Positions 1-10,666 of a DNA stretch of 64,000 nucleotides are shown here, one piece after another. Position numbers and translations under genes: made by a program. The stretch is from Rhynchopus sp. YZ270_cl-10. Lineage: Eukaryota; Euglenozoa; Diplonemea; Diplonemida; Diplonemidae. The stretch spans positions 682,001 through 746,000 of the forward strand of contig OZ037897.1 of the NCBI GenBank assembly GCA_964035575.1, in the 5' to 3' direction. How positions within the stretch are numbered: the stretch's first letter is position 1; each line of letters opens with the position of its first letter. The notes under the pieces are model-generated. The model worked only from the letters and a program-made list of their open reading frames with translations. It made no database searches and was not told the origin of the DNA.

Positions 1-20
1 CATCTTGAGAGAAAAAAAAA

Positions 21-73
21 TGAAATTGAAATTGAAAGCGCAAACGCCATTCTGTGGACGTAAGGCACACAGG
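21..73 (+). repeat. Hairpin cassette, family H3
   Basis: It has the family pattern: a TTGAAAGYGCAAACGCC lead, a TCTGTGGACG-like middle and a GGCAC end. This copy is diverged and its stem is weak. Confidence 0.5.
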
Positions 74-408
74 TTCTCTGTAGGGAGAGAGAGAGAGAGA
101 AAAAAAAAATCAGATCAACCTCTCGAGAGTCACTTCATCCCTCCGTGAGTGTAGGAAGGCATAGTTAACCCCCTTGGTCTGATCCAAAAAAAAAAAAAAC
201 AAAAACAAAAAAAAAAAATTGGTACCCCAGAAATCCAAAAAAACGAAGTAGACAGCTACGCAATATGGGGTCAGGAGCACCAAAAATCCACCCCTTTTTT
301 GACCCGTCGGAACAGGGTAAGGGTTGGGTGTGAAAAAAAATAGTATTGGGGCTGGTGGTGTTATGTAGTATCAGCAAAGCACCATTGTGAATAAAAAAAA
401 ATGAATGT

Positions 409-456
409 GAAGTTGAGAGTGCAAACCAACGCCTCTGGGAGGCAGGCACTGACACT
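409..456 (+). repeat. Hairpin cassette, family H3
   Basis: The outer stem AGTGC/GCACT encloses a second stem GCCTC/GAGGC. The inner stem is specific to this copy. The copy follows an A-tract. Confidence 0.65.
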
Positions 457-582
457 TCGCGGATCGAACCTCCGGAGTGTTGAGAGTTGTCCAGGGTTGC
501 ACAGGGAAACTGTAAGCAGGATCCAAAAACACAGTCATTTCCCCCCCAAAATAAGAGGGAGATAAGAAGGAATCCTTCGTCG

Positions 583-614
583 GAATGAATGTACCTCTGG
601 TGCACACACATCTG
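583..614 (+). repeat. Diverged H1-like hairpin
   Basis: It follows the pattern GAATGTACCTCTGG then TGCACACACATCTG, like the H1 variants that end in CACATCT. Pairing is weak in this copy. Confidence 0.35.
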
Positions 615-976
615 TATAAAAAGAAAAAGGGAGGCAATCACCTTTTCCATTGTTTATAATTTCCAAATTTTTCAAGGGAAAAAAAATGGTTTCTTTGTTG
701 AACATTGTGTCACCTCTCTGTAAGATGGTATATAATTTGATGATCTGTAAAACGGGCAAAGCCAGCAAAGTGGAGTCGGGCACGGGCAGCCGTCATCTCC
801 ATTTTCCTTTTTCGTGGGCTTCCGTTCCCAAAATAATCTGATTTCACTTTTGATTGTTTCAGAACAAATTTTGAGGGAGCTTTGAGGGAGCCGTGGGTGT
901 GGGAAAGACAAGATAAGAGAGGAAAATCACTGTCAAAGGCACAATGCCTGAGCAGATGCAGGCACAAAGAAAAGAG

Positions 977-1020
977 AAGTTGAAAGTGCAAACGCCTCTG
1001 TGGACGCAGGCACTGACACT
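977..1020 (+). repeat. Hairpin cassette, family H3
   Basis: This is a clean copy. AAGTTGAAAGTGC leads into CGCCTCTGTGGACGC and closes with GGCACTGACACT. The stem is AGTGC/GCACT. It lies 30 bp before an H4 cassette. Confidence 0.7.
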
Positions 1021-1050
1021 CCACGAGTCTTTTATAATTAAAATAAACTG

Positions 1051-1110
1051 TAGTTGTTGATGCAGGCATCTCCGACTGACCCACGATGCCAGTCATCCGG
1101 ATGAAAGCAC
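1051..1110 (+). repeat. Cassette, family H4
   Basis: This copy has TAGTTGTTGATGCAGGCATC, then CTCCGACTGACCCAC, then GATGAAAGCAC. Copies at 4.29, 38.24 and 42.77 kb share the same three blocks in the same order. Confidence 0.7.
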
Positions 1111-1746
1111 AAAATACCCTGCGGCCTACAAAAAAAAATCGCAACAATAGATGTAAAAAGGAAACCCAATGACTTGCCCGTACCGTAAGAGAACGAGGGT
1201 GGTACACAACCGCTCGTCAGCCGGAGGCCCATCTGCCGCTGTAAAACACACACACACAGCTGTCTTTCGTCACAGAGACAGTTGTTCGGGATGATGTCGT
1301 AGCCCCATAGTATAGAATGCATCCAGCCATGCATTTTCTCCCTATCTTATTTTTGTACGTACCGTATTCGTACAAATTATCGACTGTACGGCACTATGAG
1401 AACTCCCCCAATTGATTTCAAACAGATATACCACTGAGTGTACTAATCCCACGCATAACCCTCTGTGTTTTCCACAACGGAACGCAACGCGAAGCGACAA
1501 CCCAGCGCAAGGTACATAATAGCACAAGCAGCACACATGGATGGATCTTCTCACATTTTTTATAAAAAAAATACTACCCTAAAAAAACACGGGAAAGAAA
1601 GCTAATTGGGGAGGAACAATGATCAGACATGGGGCGGAGAGAAGACATATGCGAAGCTTAAGCTTAAGGAGCGCGTGAATGCGAATACCGAAATACTACA
1701 CACGATGCGATCTTCATGGGTTGGTTGAGTGAAGGGGGGGGGAAAG

Positions 1747-1784
1747 GTTGACTTGAAATACGGCCCTCTCGTGACAGTGTACCT
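1747..1784 (+). repeat. Cassette, family H2
   Basis: It has GTTGACTTGAAATAC, the loop CCCTCTCGTG, then ACAGTGTACCT. The block order is the same as in the other H2 copies. Confidence 0.65.
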
Positions 1785-1822
1785 TTAAACAAAGGGTTGT
1801 CTTGTCTTCACATAGAGAGCCC

Positions 1823-1890
1823 AATAAAGGGGGGGTGGACCTAGTATGAGTGGACCTATTATGCTAATAATAGGTCCACCTCCCCTTTAA
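1823..1890. repeat. Palindromic GACCTATTAT element
   Basis: It reads AAAGGGGGGGTGGACC, then a central region, then AATAATAGGTCCACCTCCCC: a short palindrome with G-rich and C-rich ends. Relatives lie at 59.41, 60.87 and 61.8 kb. Confidence 0.6.
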
Positions 1891-2083
1891 AGCCAACGTT
1901 TAAAGGAAAAAACAGAAGCACAGCTCTTTGGGTACAATATTCAACTATCTGATGTGATTCATAGATAGAAAGACGGGGGTACGCTTTTGCACATCATAAA
2001 AACAAAAAAATAGAGCAAAAAAAACAAAATTTAGTGGATTGGGGATATGCCCATCATTGTCACCTAAAAACGTACGGAATACT

Positions 2084-2167
2084 CGGCAAAAACGACGCGT
2101 TGAGAAGCGTGCCTTTCATGTGCGTCAAAAAAAACGACGCGTTTCAATAGCGTGCCCTTCATACGCG
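2084..2167 (+). repeat. Two units related to the 38-bp array
   Basis: The motif GACGCGTTGAGAAGCGTGCC and a second diverged unit match the GTTGAGAAGCGTGCCTTT part of the tandem repeat at 62.1-62.7 kb. The two units here are separated by an A-tract. Confidence 0.5.
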
Positions 2168-2471
2168 TGGAGATTCTATCATCGCACCTGCCGCCCCATT
2201 CCCATTCCGTGACATGTAACTAACTTTGCGTAAAATTCGATGGATTTTTCGCCGCCATCAGGAAAACCCATATACACTAAGGTATACAACACCTTGGAGA
2301 ATGGGGGAAATACAAAAAAACAAAACAAAACAAACAAAACAAAATAGGAAAGAGTCGCCTGATGTCTGCCCTGAAGAGATTCGAACGCGTGTGGAAATAG
2401 AAAGAGCAGTTCGAAGCACAGCACACCTCACAGCGACACAAGCGGGTCTTTTTCAGTCGTTTTTTTTTTTT

Positions 2472-2535
2472 TTGATAAATTGTTGGAGTAGTGTAGTTGC
2501 CTCGGGTTGTGTTTGCCAGTTGGTGCAATCTCTAT
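2472..2535 (+). repeat. Hairpin cassette, family H5
   Basis: After a long T-tract it reads TTGATAAATTGTTGGAGTAG, then GTTGCCTCGGGTTGTG, then GGTGCAATCTC. The stem GTTGC/GCAAT encloses a loop starting CCTCGGG. Confidence 0.7.
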
Positions 2536-2703
2536 TTTTTAACTTGACATACAAAACTCGCCGAGTCGTTATCATCAGCCCAGAGTTGAAGAGGTTCTGC
2601 CATACCTTAGGGGGAAGTGTGCCCCCCAAAAGGGAAACCCCCCCTGCCCAGTTACAACCCCAAAAACAAACAAATCCTCAGATGAATATTTTGATAAAAA
2701 AAT

Positions 2704-2746
2704 AGAAGTTAAATTCTAGAATTTCAGGCACAAAAAAATGTCACCA
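2704..2746 (+). repeat. Cassette, family H7
   Basis: It has AGAAGTTAAATTCTAGAATT, then TTCAGGCAC and TGTCACC after an A-tract. It shares these blocks with copies near 21.23 and 52.17 kb. Confidence 0.5.
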
Positions 2747-3582
2747 AAAAACGCTGTAAAAAAAAAAAAAAAAAGAACGGAGAGGGGCGAGGGGATGCTC
2801 ATAAAACGAAGAGGTGGGGAGGGTAATTCTTCTCTATTTCGCTGCCACATCCGTCGCGGGTCTTTTACTAAGACCAACTATCAAGGTGTGTCAAACCAAA
2901 CTGCCGAGCATTAAAAGAAGGAGAGTCCGGAACGTACAGAAAGAATAAGTACAGGAATACATCATTTGTCGAGAAGTGATCAGGTGATATCACGTCGGGA
3001 ATTTCCTCTCGTACCTTTACCAAATACCCATTTTTTGAGGTGTGTCAGCAGGGAGGAGGAAGGAGGGGGGGTGGAACGATAGGATGGGATCAGGCATTAT
3101 GCTAACTCGGCCGGGTTCCTAAATGGGGGGAACGATGGGAAAAAAAAAAAAAATCAGAGGGCAAAAGGGGTCCCGAGCTTTCCCCCCGCAAAAGCGGTCG
3201 CTGCGCGCGCTTCGCGCGCGACTCCCTGTCAGTACAAGAAGATGAGGCTCTTTCTCCCCTCTGATGCACAAAATCGTGAAAGGCAGGTGGGGAGGGTGAA
3301 CCACAAGCCGTAGTGGGTGTCAGCCTTCTTATCAGTAACCTCAGTATATCTATAAAAGAAGCGGCGGTCATGGCATCCAGTTCCTGGCAACATTTCTAAA
3401 AAAATGTTGCCATAAACCGGCACTGTCGTTGGTAATTATCAACAGTTACCGTAATTTTTACTTCCATATTTTGATAAAACGAAAGTTTCTGGCGAAGCCA
3501 CGGTACGCAACATTTCAAGAAAATGCGCTTAAAATTGCACACTTTTACAGCCAAACTATGTCATGGGAAGGGTGGGCTGCAA

Positions 3583-3993
3583 GCTGCGCCGCAGGCGCAC
3601 GGTACGCTACTTTTATTCTTTCGCCACGCTGCATGCTTCCTTTTCCTTCGGCGTTTGACCAATTCAGTCGCGTTCTGGTCTCCCACGGTGAGCCCTTGAG
3701 CCCAGGGTCTCTGCATCTGTGACACACCCCACAGTACAGTCCATGGAACGATGGAACCAGGCACTCCGCTAGGTACTAAAGTTCTGTTGATTGTCAACAG
3801 AACTTTTTGAAAATGGGGAAAAAAAGAAAAAAAAAAAAAAGTTCTGCTAAGTGGTTCAGACCCGTTCTACCTGTCAAAAAAGCTCAGGAGAAGAAGATAT
3901 GGAGAGGTGAGTGCTCAAACGTCCCAAAAAAGTCAAAATCGGGCGTTGGTAAAAAAAAAAGTTGCGTACCGTGCGCCTGCGGCGCAAGCATGT
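3583..3993. repeat. Inverted pair of H12 repeats
   Basis: Two copies of a motif built on GCGCCGCAGGCGCACGGTAC face each other at about 3583-3637 and 3959-3993. Between them, GGAACGATGGAACCAGGC near 3745 is matched in inverted form near 4045. A perfect 10-bp stem GTTCTGTTGA/TCAACAGAAC lies at 3781-3803. It looks like a decayed palindromic element. A third H12 copy, at about 59.97 kb, overlaps the start of a coding region. Confidence 0.55.
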
Positions 3994-4288
3994 ACCCCAC
4001 CAACGTGGACCATCAACAGAATATTTTCAAAATCGGAAATCCTAGCGGAGAGCCTGGATGGAACGATGAAAAAAAAAAAAAAAAAACGCCAAAAACAGGG
4101 AACGATGGAACGATGGTTAGCAAAATGCCTGGGATGGGATGAAAGAACAATAAAAAAAAGGGTGGGGCGGGTAGTCGTGTTTCTTTTTGCTTTCGGTTCT
4201 TCTTTTTTTTTGTTTCCCTCCAAATATTGAACAACCGGAGAAAACCTAAACAAAGAGAAAAAGAAAAGGGTGAGGTAAAAAAAAATTG

Positions 4289-4359
4289 GTAGTTATTGAT
4301 GCAGACACCTCCGACTGACCCAGCCCCCCCCCCATGACCCAGCCCCAGATGAAAGCACC
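4289..4359 (+). repeat. Cassette, family H4
   Basis: It has AGTTATTGATGCAGACACC, then TCCGACTGACCCAG, then a C-tract and GATGAAAGCACC. The C-tract replaces the middle block seen in the other H4 copies. Confidence 0.6.
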
Positions 4360-4477
4360 AAGTAGGAACAACGGGAAAAAGAAAGGCAATGAAATAAAAG
4401 AAAAGTTTGTAAGATGAACCTAGGGCAGCACTGTGCTCAAAAGTCATCGAAAAAGAAAAAAAAGGAGAACAAAACCT

Positions 4478-4516
4478 GATGAAAAATGTGCCTCTTTACC
4501 CTCCGCGCACACACAT
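4478..4516 (+). repeat. H1-like hairpin variant
   Basis: GATGAAAAATGTGCCTCT is followed by GCGCACACACATC. GATG/CATC and GTGC/GCAC can pair. It belongs with the H1 variants ending in CACATCT. Confidence 0.45.
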
Positions 4517-5458
4517 CTTTAAAAATAAAAAAAATCGGGGGTTACATCGAACCCTCGCAATGTTGCACATAGGAAGGCTGCTTACCGGGGGGGGGGAAAA
4601 ACTGTAAGCAGGAACATTTTTTTTAAAAAATAAGAAAATGGTCCAACCACGACGTCAGACGCAGGTTCACCAAAAGTTGAGGGGGGGTGGAAAGAAAGAC
4701 GAGGGGTGTCCCATTAATTGCTAATGTCGAACGTAAATTTACATGATTTCAGAAGGGAGTTGTCTGGGGGAAATCATGATCGACAATAACATAGGGAAAA
4801 CAGGGGGAGGGCAAAAAAAGCAAAGCTCAAAAGATGACTCTCGTGTACTCACCTTTGACAGAACTTCGCTAAGATAAAGGGACACTCAGATGTTTTTTTA
4901 AAAGGGGAGAGTGGAAAAAATGATGTGGGTTAGATGCGGGGTAAGTTGGTATTCATAATGTACTAGGAGAGGAGGGGGTTATAAAGGAAGAGGTTTCCTG
5001 TGTGCACCCCTGAACGCTCCCTATTTTAAAAAAAAAAATTTTTTTTTTTGCTTTCCTTCAACGGGTTGGTTAGTAAGGTACCTGTAACAACAAAGTATGT
5101 AGAGAAAATAAAGCTTTTTTTTTTTAATGAGATGAGCGAGGGAGGTTTTGTGTCCCTGCATCGGTTTGTGAAAATGTCAGAGGAAAAAAAAAAATCGTGT
5201 TCAGTTTTCGGGTCCTTTTTTTTCATGTAGTTGATTCACGGCACACATCGGACAAAGACACAATACATAATATCCAAGACGTCATTAGAACCTTGAACGA
5301 TGATTTGCATCTTTAGTCAAAAAAAAAGAAAAACAAAAAAAATGAAAATGTGATTTTGCATAGCACGAACCTTAATATGAGGAACCACAAATACAATACC
5401 TAAGAACCCGAAAACGCACATTGTATAATTTTTTTTTATTTCTCGACAAATTCATTAT

Positions 5459-5517
5459 TTGTATTTTTATAGTGACAAAGCAACCCCAAAAGGAATGTAT
5501 TTGACACTCTGTATAAT
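5459..5517 (+). repeat. Hairpin cassette, family H9
   Basis: AGTGACA opens and TGACACTCTGTAT closes the cassette. The copies at 10.73 and 13.78 kb have the same ends. Confidence 0.55.
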
Positions 5518-6029
5518 TTTAAAAAAGAGGGGGCAGAAGTTTGCATTTAGAAGCATTTCTTCTCATCATTTCGAAGAGTACACAATCTGCTGAAATCAGT
5601 AGATATGAAAGGCTGTATACACAACTAGAATGTATGAAAAGAACTTTTTGTTTTTTTTTTTTTTTTGTTGTGTCGGTAATTGGCGCAAATGCGTCCGTAG
5701 TTACTCTTTTTTTTTCATGACTTTTTCAGGGTATAGTACATATACTGTGAAATAAGAGCTGGGGGAAACAAATCGTAACCGTTGCTTAGTTTGCTTTGTT
5801 TTGTTTTCGTGTAGATGCCATTGCAAGACAGTCTTCACTATTATATTATGTTGTGTGTGTTTTTTTGAAGGTAGTACACTGGTTTCCCCCCCCCTGTGCA
5901 AGCTATTGTTCCATACTATTTTTCTCCACGAGGAAAACATTTTTAAAGCAAAAGTTGAGGTCCAAAACGCCTGCACAGAGTGGCGGGGGGCACCAAACTT
6001 TTAAAAAAAAAATTTAAAAAAAAAAACAC

Positions 6030-6410
6030 TCACAGGAAAGTCAATCGGACAAACAGCCAGAGGTCTTTTAAGCAAAGGTGGCTTTGTGTGTGGTCCTGTT
6101 GGTTGTTCGTCGCAAAACGTGCCTCAGAAGATCAGTTGTCCTGCAGCACACTGCCTTCTCTTGCCTTTTCAAAGACCTCACCACAAAGCACACAACAAGG
6201 GGCTGGGCATCCTTCGGTGACAAGCTGTACCCGTAGAGAAGTGACTCCCACTACCGTTGAGACGTATCACTCATGAAGGAAAGCCCAGCCCAGATAAGAA
6301 CACAAAGCACGCATGATAACAATAATAAAGGGTTGTGCAGAAGTGGTCCATGTGGTTCTGGTGTTTCACTCCTAGGGTGGCACATTCCCTCGACAATGAA
6401 TCGCAAAGAA
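6030..6410 (-). pseudogene. Conserved block 3' of ABCG copy 1, zinc-ribbon-like
   Basis: This block is nearly identical to one beyond ABCG copy 3 (about 15.11-15.48 kb), and part of it recurs beyond copy 2 (10.98-11.07 kb). On the minus strand it holds a short open segment reading VTSLRVQLVTEGCPAPCC then VLCGEVF and a stop. In the next frame it continues LLKHVLRR. A CxxC pair followed by a possible His suggests a worn zinc-finger exon. The same stop occurs in both full copies, so it predates the duplication or marks an unrecognised splice. It could instead be 3'-UTR or a separate RNA. Confidence 0.4.
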
Positions 6411-6575
6411 GTCGTCAAACGGATGTGCCTTGAACACATACACATCCGCCTCTCAACGTACTGCGGTCTGTTTGACTCGCAGAAGTTGAAGAAAATAAAA
6501 TCAAAAGGGTAAGTAGGCGGAGTAAGGTTATAAAGAAACATGAAAAAAAGAGGGGAAAATATCACATAACTGCGT

Positions 6576-8453
6576 TTACGCGTAGTGCCTTGCCCTGTAG
6601 GCAAGCATGACACCGCAGAGGACACGGAAGAAGACAAACAGGCCGCACATAATGGCGACGTACTGCCACCAGGAGTCACGGCTGATGTCTGAGCGGTTAA
6701 TCAGCTCATCTGCCTCGAACTGTCTGTCATATGGCACTGCGGACGGGGTGAACTCCGAGATGGTGACCAGGTTGATTCCGTACTTCAGTGGGCAGCACCA
6801 CTGGACCCACTTCAGCCACACCGGGATCTTATCGCTCGAGATGAAGAAGCCTGAGAACAGAATCTGTGGGATGAAGATGGCAGGCATGATGTTCACAGCA
6901 GTCTCTGCGTTCGATGTACAGGCACCGAGGAAGATACCAATGGATGCAGACACAACAGCAAGCTGGCTGACGGAAAGCACGATGAAGGCGAAGTTCCCGT
7001 TCATCCCAACCATTGGGTAGAACACAGCTGCTGCAAGCACCTGCTGCAGAACAGCTGCCGGCACATCGAGCAACGTCTTGGCAATGAGGTACGCGTACGA
7101 CGTGTACGCACCACTGGTGTACTCACGCATGAAGGCAGCTCTTTGGAGTGGGAATGTCAACACGACAGGCATCGCTGCCAGGAACATCGCGTTGATGCCG
7201 ATGAAGGTGAGTGCTCCCCAGTGGTTCTGCACTGCAACAGATCTGTCAGAGGGAGAGTGGTCCTCACCCCAGTCGTCGGCAGCCTCCCAGAAGACGGACC
7301 CAAGCATGAGCGAGAGCAGCATACCCATACCAAAGCGCGACACCAGGGTTGCCTTGTCACGGATGAGCTGCTTGAACTCCCTGTCTGTCAGGTGACGCAG
7401 CTGTGTGAAGATGGACGACATGTCCGGCTGCGGGAAGTCTGATTTGTTGAAGGTCCCCTTCACCTTCGGTTCAGGAATGATCGGCTGTGCGTCAACCAGC
7501 GCCATCATCTCCTCCTCACTCATCAGCTGCAGACGGTGCATCGCAAAGTCGGCAGGGTTCGTGTGGTTCTTGCACACAATATCCTCAGTTTCGAACGCAG
7601 CCTTTGACCCCTCCACACTTCCTGCGTACACAGTGTATCCCTTCCTCAGGTACACGACACGGTGGAAGAGGTCAAACACCTCAGATGAGGGCTGGTGGAT
7701 TGTGCACACAATGGTGCATCCACTCTCAGCAAGCGAGCGGAGGATGTTGACCAGCTCGAAGGCGTTGTGCGAGTCGAGACCTGATGTGGGCTCGTCCAAG
7801 AAGATGAGGGACGGCGACGAGATGAGCTCCATTGCCACTGCGGTACGCTTCTTCTCACCACCGGAGAGACCGGGAATCATGACAGACCCAATGAGCGTGT
7901 CGGCACACTGCTGCAGGCAAAGTGCGTTCAGGGCAGACTCCACAATCTCCTCACGCTGCTCTGGGCTGTACTCTGGGAGGCGAAGGGCAGCAGTGAAGTG
8001 CAGTGCTTCACGTGGTGTCTGTGTTGCGAACATGGCATCGTGCTGCATCACGTACGCAAGCTGGTTCTTGTACGCTTCAGGGTCTGCCTCAAGACCGTTC
8101 AGGAGCACCTTCCCTCCAGTAATACGTCCGTACGAAGCACGTCCAGCAAGCACGTTCATGAAGGTCGTTTTTCCTGCACCAGACGGTCCCATAAGCGCCG
8201 TGAGCGTTCCTGGTGTGAACGACCCTGAGCACTTCTTCACAATCTGCTTTGTCTCCTTTTGCTTCCCGCAGAATCCTGAGCTTACCTCCACTTCAAACTC
8301 AAGGTCGTGCCACTCCAGTGCAAGCGAACGTGTCTCTTTGCTGCTGAACGCCTTTGGTGTGCTTGGGGTGCTCGAACGTGAGTGCGAGCTCTGTGCGTCT
8401 TCGTTGTTTGGGATGTCAACATTGATCGCGATTGGCTCGTTTGGGGACACCAT
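6576..8453 (-). CDS. ABCG half-transporter, copy 1
   Basis: This single-exon 625-aa gene encodes an ATP-driven membrane exporter of the ABCG (white/brown) type. Such proteins work as dimers and move lipids, sterols or drugs. The nucleotide-binding domain comes first: Walker A GPSGAGKTT (about 89-97), Q-loop MQHD (about 137), signature LSGGE (196-200), Walker B LIFLDEP (216-222), H-loop TIHQPSS (His 253) and the ABCG mark NPADF (299-303). From about residue 370 come hydrophobic segments typical of six membrane spans, with CCPLKYGI near 553-560. The start ATG (MVSPNEP) is the same in all three copies and lies 50-60 nt after a conserved pyrimidine tract ending in CTGAG. Walker A here is followed by Phe (KTTF); the paralogs have Leu. 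The substrate is unknown. Confidence 0.97.
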   Translation of the reverse strand: MVSPNEPIAINVDIPNNEDAQSSHSRSSTPSTPKAFSSKETRSLALEWHDLEFEVEVSSGFCGKQKETKQIVKKCSGSFTPGTLTALMGPSGAGKTTFMNVLAGRASYGRITGGKVLLNGLEADPEAYKNQLAYVMQHDAMFATQTPREALHFTAALRLPEYSPEQREEIVESALNALCLQQCADTLIGSVMIPGLSGGEKKRTAVAMELISSPSLIFLDEPTSGLDSHNAFELVNILRSLAESGCTIVCTIHQPSSEVFDLFHRVVYLRKGYTVYAGSVEGSKAAFETEDIVCKNHTNPADFAMHRLQLMSEEEMMALVDAQPIIPEPKVKGTFNKSDFPQPDMSSIFTQLRHLTDREFKQLIRDKATLVSRFGMGMLLSLMLGSVFWEAADDWGEDHSPSDRSVAVQNHWGALTFIGINAMFLAAMPVVLTFPLQRAAFMREYTSGAYTSYAYLIAKTLLDVPAAVLQQVLAAAVFYPMVGMNGNFAFIVLSVSQLAVVSASIGIFLGACTSNAETAVNIMPAIFIPQILFSGFFISSDKIPVWLKWVQWCCPLKYGINLVTISEFTPSAVPYDRQFEADELINRSDISRDSWWQYVAIMCGLFVFFRVLCGVMLAYRARHYA

Positions 8454-8479
8454 TTTAACGGGTTTTTTTTGGTTGTGTT

Positions 8480-9560
8480 TTGGTTTTCTCAGAAAAAGAT
8501 ATCTGTGGCGATGGTTGTGGAGGGGGAATAGAAAGTAGACAAAATGATGGACCTTTTTTGTTTCTTTCCTTTTTTCATCACAGACTTCTGAGCAGAGAGA
8601 GCAGAAGAACGTTGCAGAAAACTGTGTTGCGTATTCCTATTCGGGGAAGCGCACAGCTGCTGTGTATACCAAACACTCCCATGCCAGAAGCGTCCGCGAT
8701 GCAGACGTATGCTACTTCCCCACTCGCTTCACTACCTTTAAGGAACGTGAAGTTGAACATTGAACATAAGAATCTTGCAACAAAGAACAGAGAACGGTAA
8801 ACTTGAAAAATGAACATACTGTGGTTGCAAATTACACGGTCCGAATTAAGTACCAAAATACCCTCCAATAAAAAAATACTCTGAAACATGCCAAACTTAC
8901 TTCGGACCAACAATCATCCAAACCAAATGCTACTTCATTTCATACAAATTCTGAGGACAAAAAAGTACTTTTATCAACAACAGGTAGAATGGACTGAATT
9001 TAAGTACCAAATGCGGCTCTCTTAAACTCCTGAAACTTCCCATATTTATTCCGAATCATCCTATTTTTTTGGTTCTCTTTTATACATCACACCATGCAAT
9101 TTACAACCACAGTAAAAACAAAGAAATCGAAAGTGCAAACGCATTGCCGTTCATCTACGCAGGCACTTCCGCAAATAATGTTGAAACCGTCCCTAGCTGA
9201 CGTCGACAACAACGAAGGAGGGGGTACGCGAAAGAGAGAAAAAAAAAAAAGAGGGACAGAACATCTTGAATGCAAGCATCATACTGTCCTACAGTAAAGA
9301 TGCTTGCAGAGGAATAATTGGAGAGAAAAAAAACCGTTTTTTTAGATGCACCCAAGCTTCTCGTGCTTAGTGACCTAAACAAAAACATAACTAAAAAAAA
9401 ATAAAGTAGGTTAGGCAGCGTGGATAGTGAAAGATAATAAGAAGATGTGTTTGTACTGGAGGACGTGCTGTATGCAGAGAGAAATGCTGACTTCTACTAA
9501 ATTCTCTCCTGTGGTGCTTTCCTTTCAACGGGTGCTTTAAAGCACCAGAAAAACAAACGA
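8480..9560. repeat. 5' flank of ABCG unit 1, duplicated
   Basis: This DNA upstream of copy 1 matches DNA upstream of copy 2 (about 13.02-13.66 kb). Shared parts include the sequence around GAAGCGCACAGCTGCTGTG and a later block with GGAGGACGTG and TTCTCTCCTG. I see no gene in it. It probably holds the promoter and 5'-UTR. The conserved GATATCTTTTTCTGAG (minus strand) just before the ATG could be a splice acceptor. Confidence 0.6.
9126..9170 (+). repeat. Hairpin cassette, family H3
   Basis: AAGTGC and GCACTT form the stem. Between them lie AAACGCATTGCCGTTC and CTACGCAG. It sits in the 5' flank of ABCG copy 1, and a diverged copy is in the matching place upstream of copy 2. Confidence 0.6.
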
Positions 9561-9579
9561 CGCAGAAAACAAAGAAACG

Positions 9580-9619
9580 TTTATAAGATGACCCTAAGCC
9601 TCTCGTTCTGAGTCACCTT
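9580..9619 (+). repeat. Hairpin cassette, family H1
   Basis: GTTTATAAGATGACCCTAAG, then CCTCTCGT, then GAGTCACCTT. The outer stem AAGATGA/TCACCTT has one mismatch. The inner stem is weaker in this copy. Confidence 0.65.
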
Positions 9620-9677
9620 AACAAAATTTTGATGATGAACAGGGTGCACAGACCCACTCTTTTTTAATAGAGAATTT

Positions 9678-10666
9678 CATAGATGGTAGTCGGGCCGACT
9701 CGGGCCGACCACTTTTCGTTATTTTTTTTTTGAAAATTTTTTTTTTCAGGGTCGGCCCGAGTCGGGCCGAGTCGAAAAAACTCGGCCCGACTCAAAAAAA
9801 AGTCGGCCCGAGTCGGGCCGAGTCGAATTTTTTTTGGTTTTTTTTTTTGGGGTTTTTTTTTTTCACGGGTCGGGAAAGATCTTTTGTCTTTTTTTGTCTT
9901 TTTTCGAGAATCTCGGGAGAAAAAAAAAAAAAATCAAGATTTTCAGGATTTTTGTCTTTTTTTTTCAGGATCTCTCGAGATCTTTGAGATCTTTGAAAAA
10001 TCCTGAAAAAAAAAGGAAAAAAAGAGAAAAAAAGATGAAAAAGATCTTGAAAATCTTTTTTTTCTCAAAAAAAAGATAAAAAAGATTTTTGGGATTTTGA
10101 AAAATCTTTTTGGGAAAAAAAAAAAAAAAGATTTTGAAAATCTTTTTTTTTTTTTTCAAAGATTTCTCAAGATCTCGAGATTTTTCATGAAATTTCATGG
10201 ATTTTTCCAGGATTTTTCAGGATTTTTTCAGGATTTTCCCAGGATTTTCAAATCTTTTCTCTTTTTTTTTTTCTCCCAAAAATCTTTTTTTTTTTTTTTT
10301 TTTCGGGAGAAGAGGATTTTTTTTCTCGAAAAAAAAAAAAAAAAAAAAGATCTTTCCCGACCCGTGTTTTTTTGTTTTGTTTTTTTTTGGTTTTTTTTTT
10401 TTTTGGAAAAGATTTTACTGTGAGGGGGCCGACGGGACCCGAGTCGGGCCGACTCGGCCCGACTCGGGCTGACTCGGGCCGACTCGGCCCGAGTTTTTTT
10501 TTCGACTCGGGCCGACTTTTTTTTTTTTAAAAAATTTTTTTTCGACTCGGCCCGAGTCGGCCCGACTTTTGAAAAAAAAAAAAAAATAAAAAAAAGTCGG
10601 CCCGAGTCGGCCCTACTCCCAGATTTTCCAAAAACTCGGCCCGACTCGGCCCGACTACCATCTATG
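9678..10666. mobile_element. 989-bp TIR element with GAATTT target duplication
   Basis: The ends are inverted repeats starting CATAGATGGTAGTCGGGCCG. They are flanked by a perfect 6-bp duplication, GAATTT (9672-9677 and 10667-10672). The subterminal parts are made of CGGGCCGA/CGGCCCGA motifs. There is no transposase, so it is non-autonomous. The flanking DNA matches unbroken DNA in the next ABCG unit (around 13.68-13.80 kb), so insertion followed the gene duplication. A 503-bp element of another family lies inside it. Confidence 0.85.
9864..10366. mobile_element. 503-bp CACGGGT palindromic element, copy 1
   Basis: It begins CACGGGTCGGGAAAGATC and ends with the inverse, GATCTTTCCCGACCCGTG. The interior is A/T-rich, made of AGGATTTT and AAGATTTT words. 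It appears essentially identical in sequence and length to 23723-24225. It is nested in the element at 9678-10666 and lies in a T-tract, so any target duplication would be poly-T. It has no coding capacity. Confidence 0.85.

Larger units (their letters stand above)
1..6000. other. Gene-free region with hairpin repeats
   Basis: I see no convincing coding sequence here. The open frames are short and lie in A/T homopolymers or repeats. The region holds scattered hairpin cassettes (listed separately), an inverted-repeat cluster at about 3.5-4.1 kb, a GACCTATTAT palindrome near 1.85 kb and two units resembling the 38-bp array of 62 kb near 2.1 kb. Confidence 0.6.

Noticed and set aside
1051-1110. 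H-type pseudoknot in H4 (GGCAT/ATGCC with GACT/AGTC)
   Set aside because: Pairing works in this copy, but the second helix is not kept in the other three H4 copies.
2360-2420. tRNA suggested by GTTCGAATC on the minus strand
   Set aside because: The bases flanking it do not form a T-stem and no cloverleaf fits. I found no tRNA or rRNA in the window.
9730-10423. Lys/Phe-rich frames in the 503-bp element
   Set aside because: They arise from A- and T-tracts, occur on both strands and in both copies, and have no coding features.
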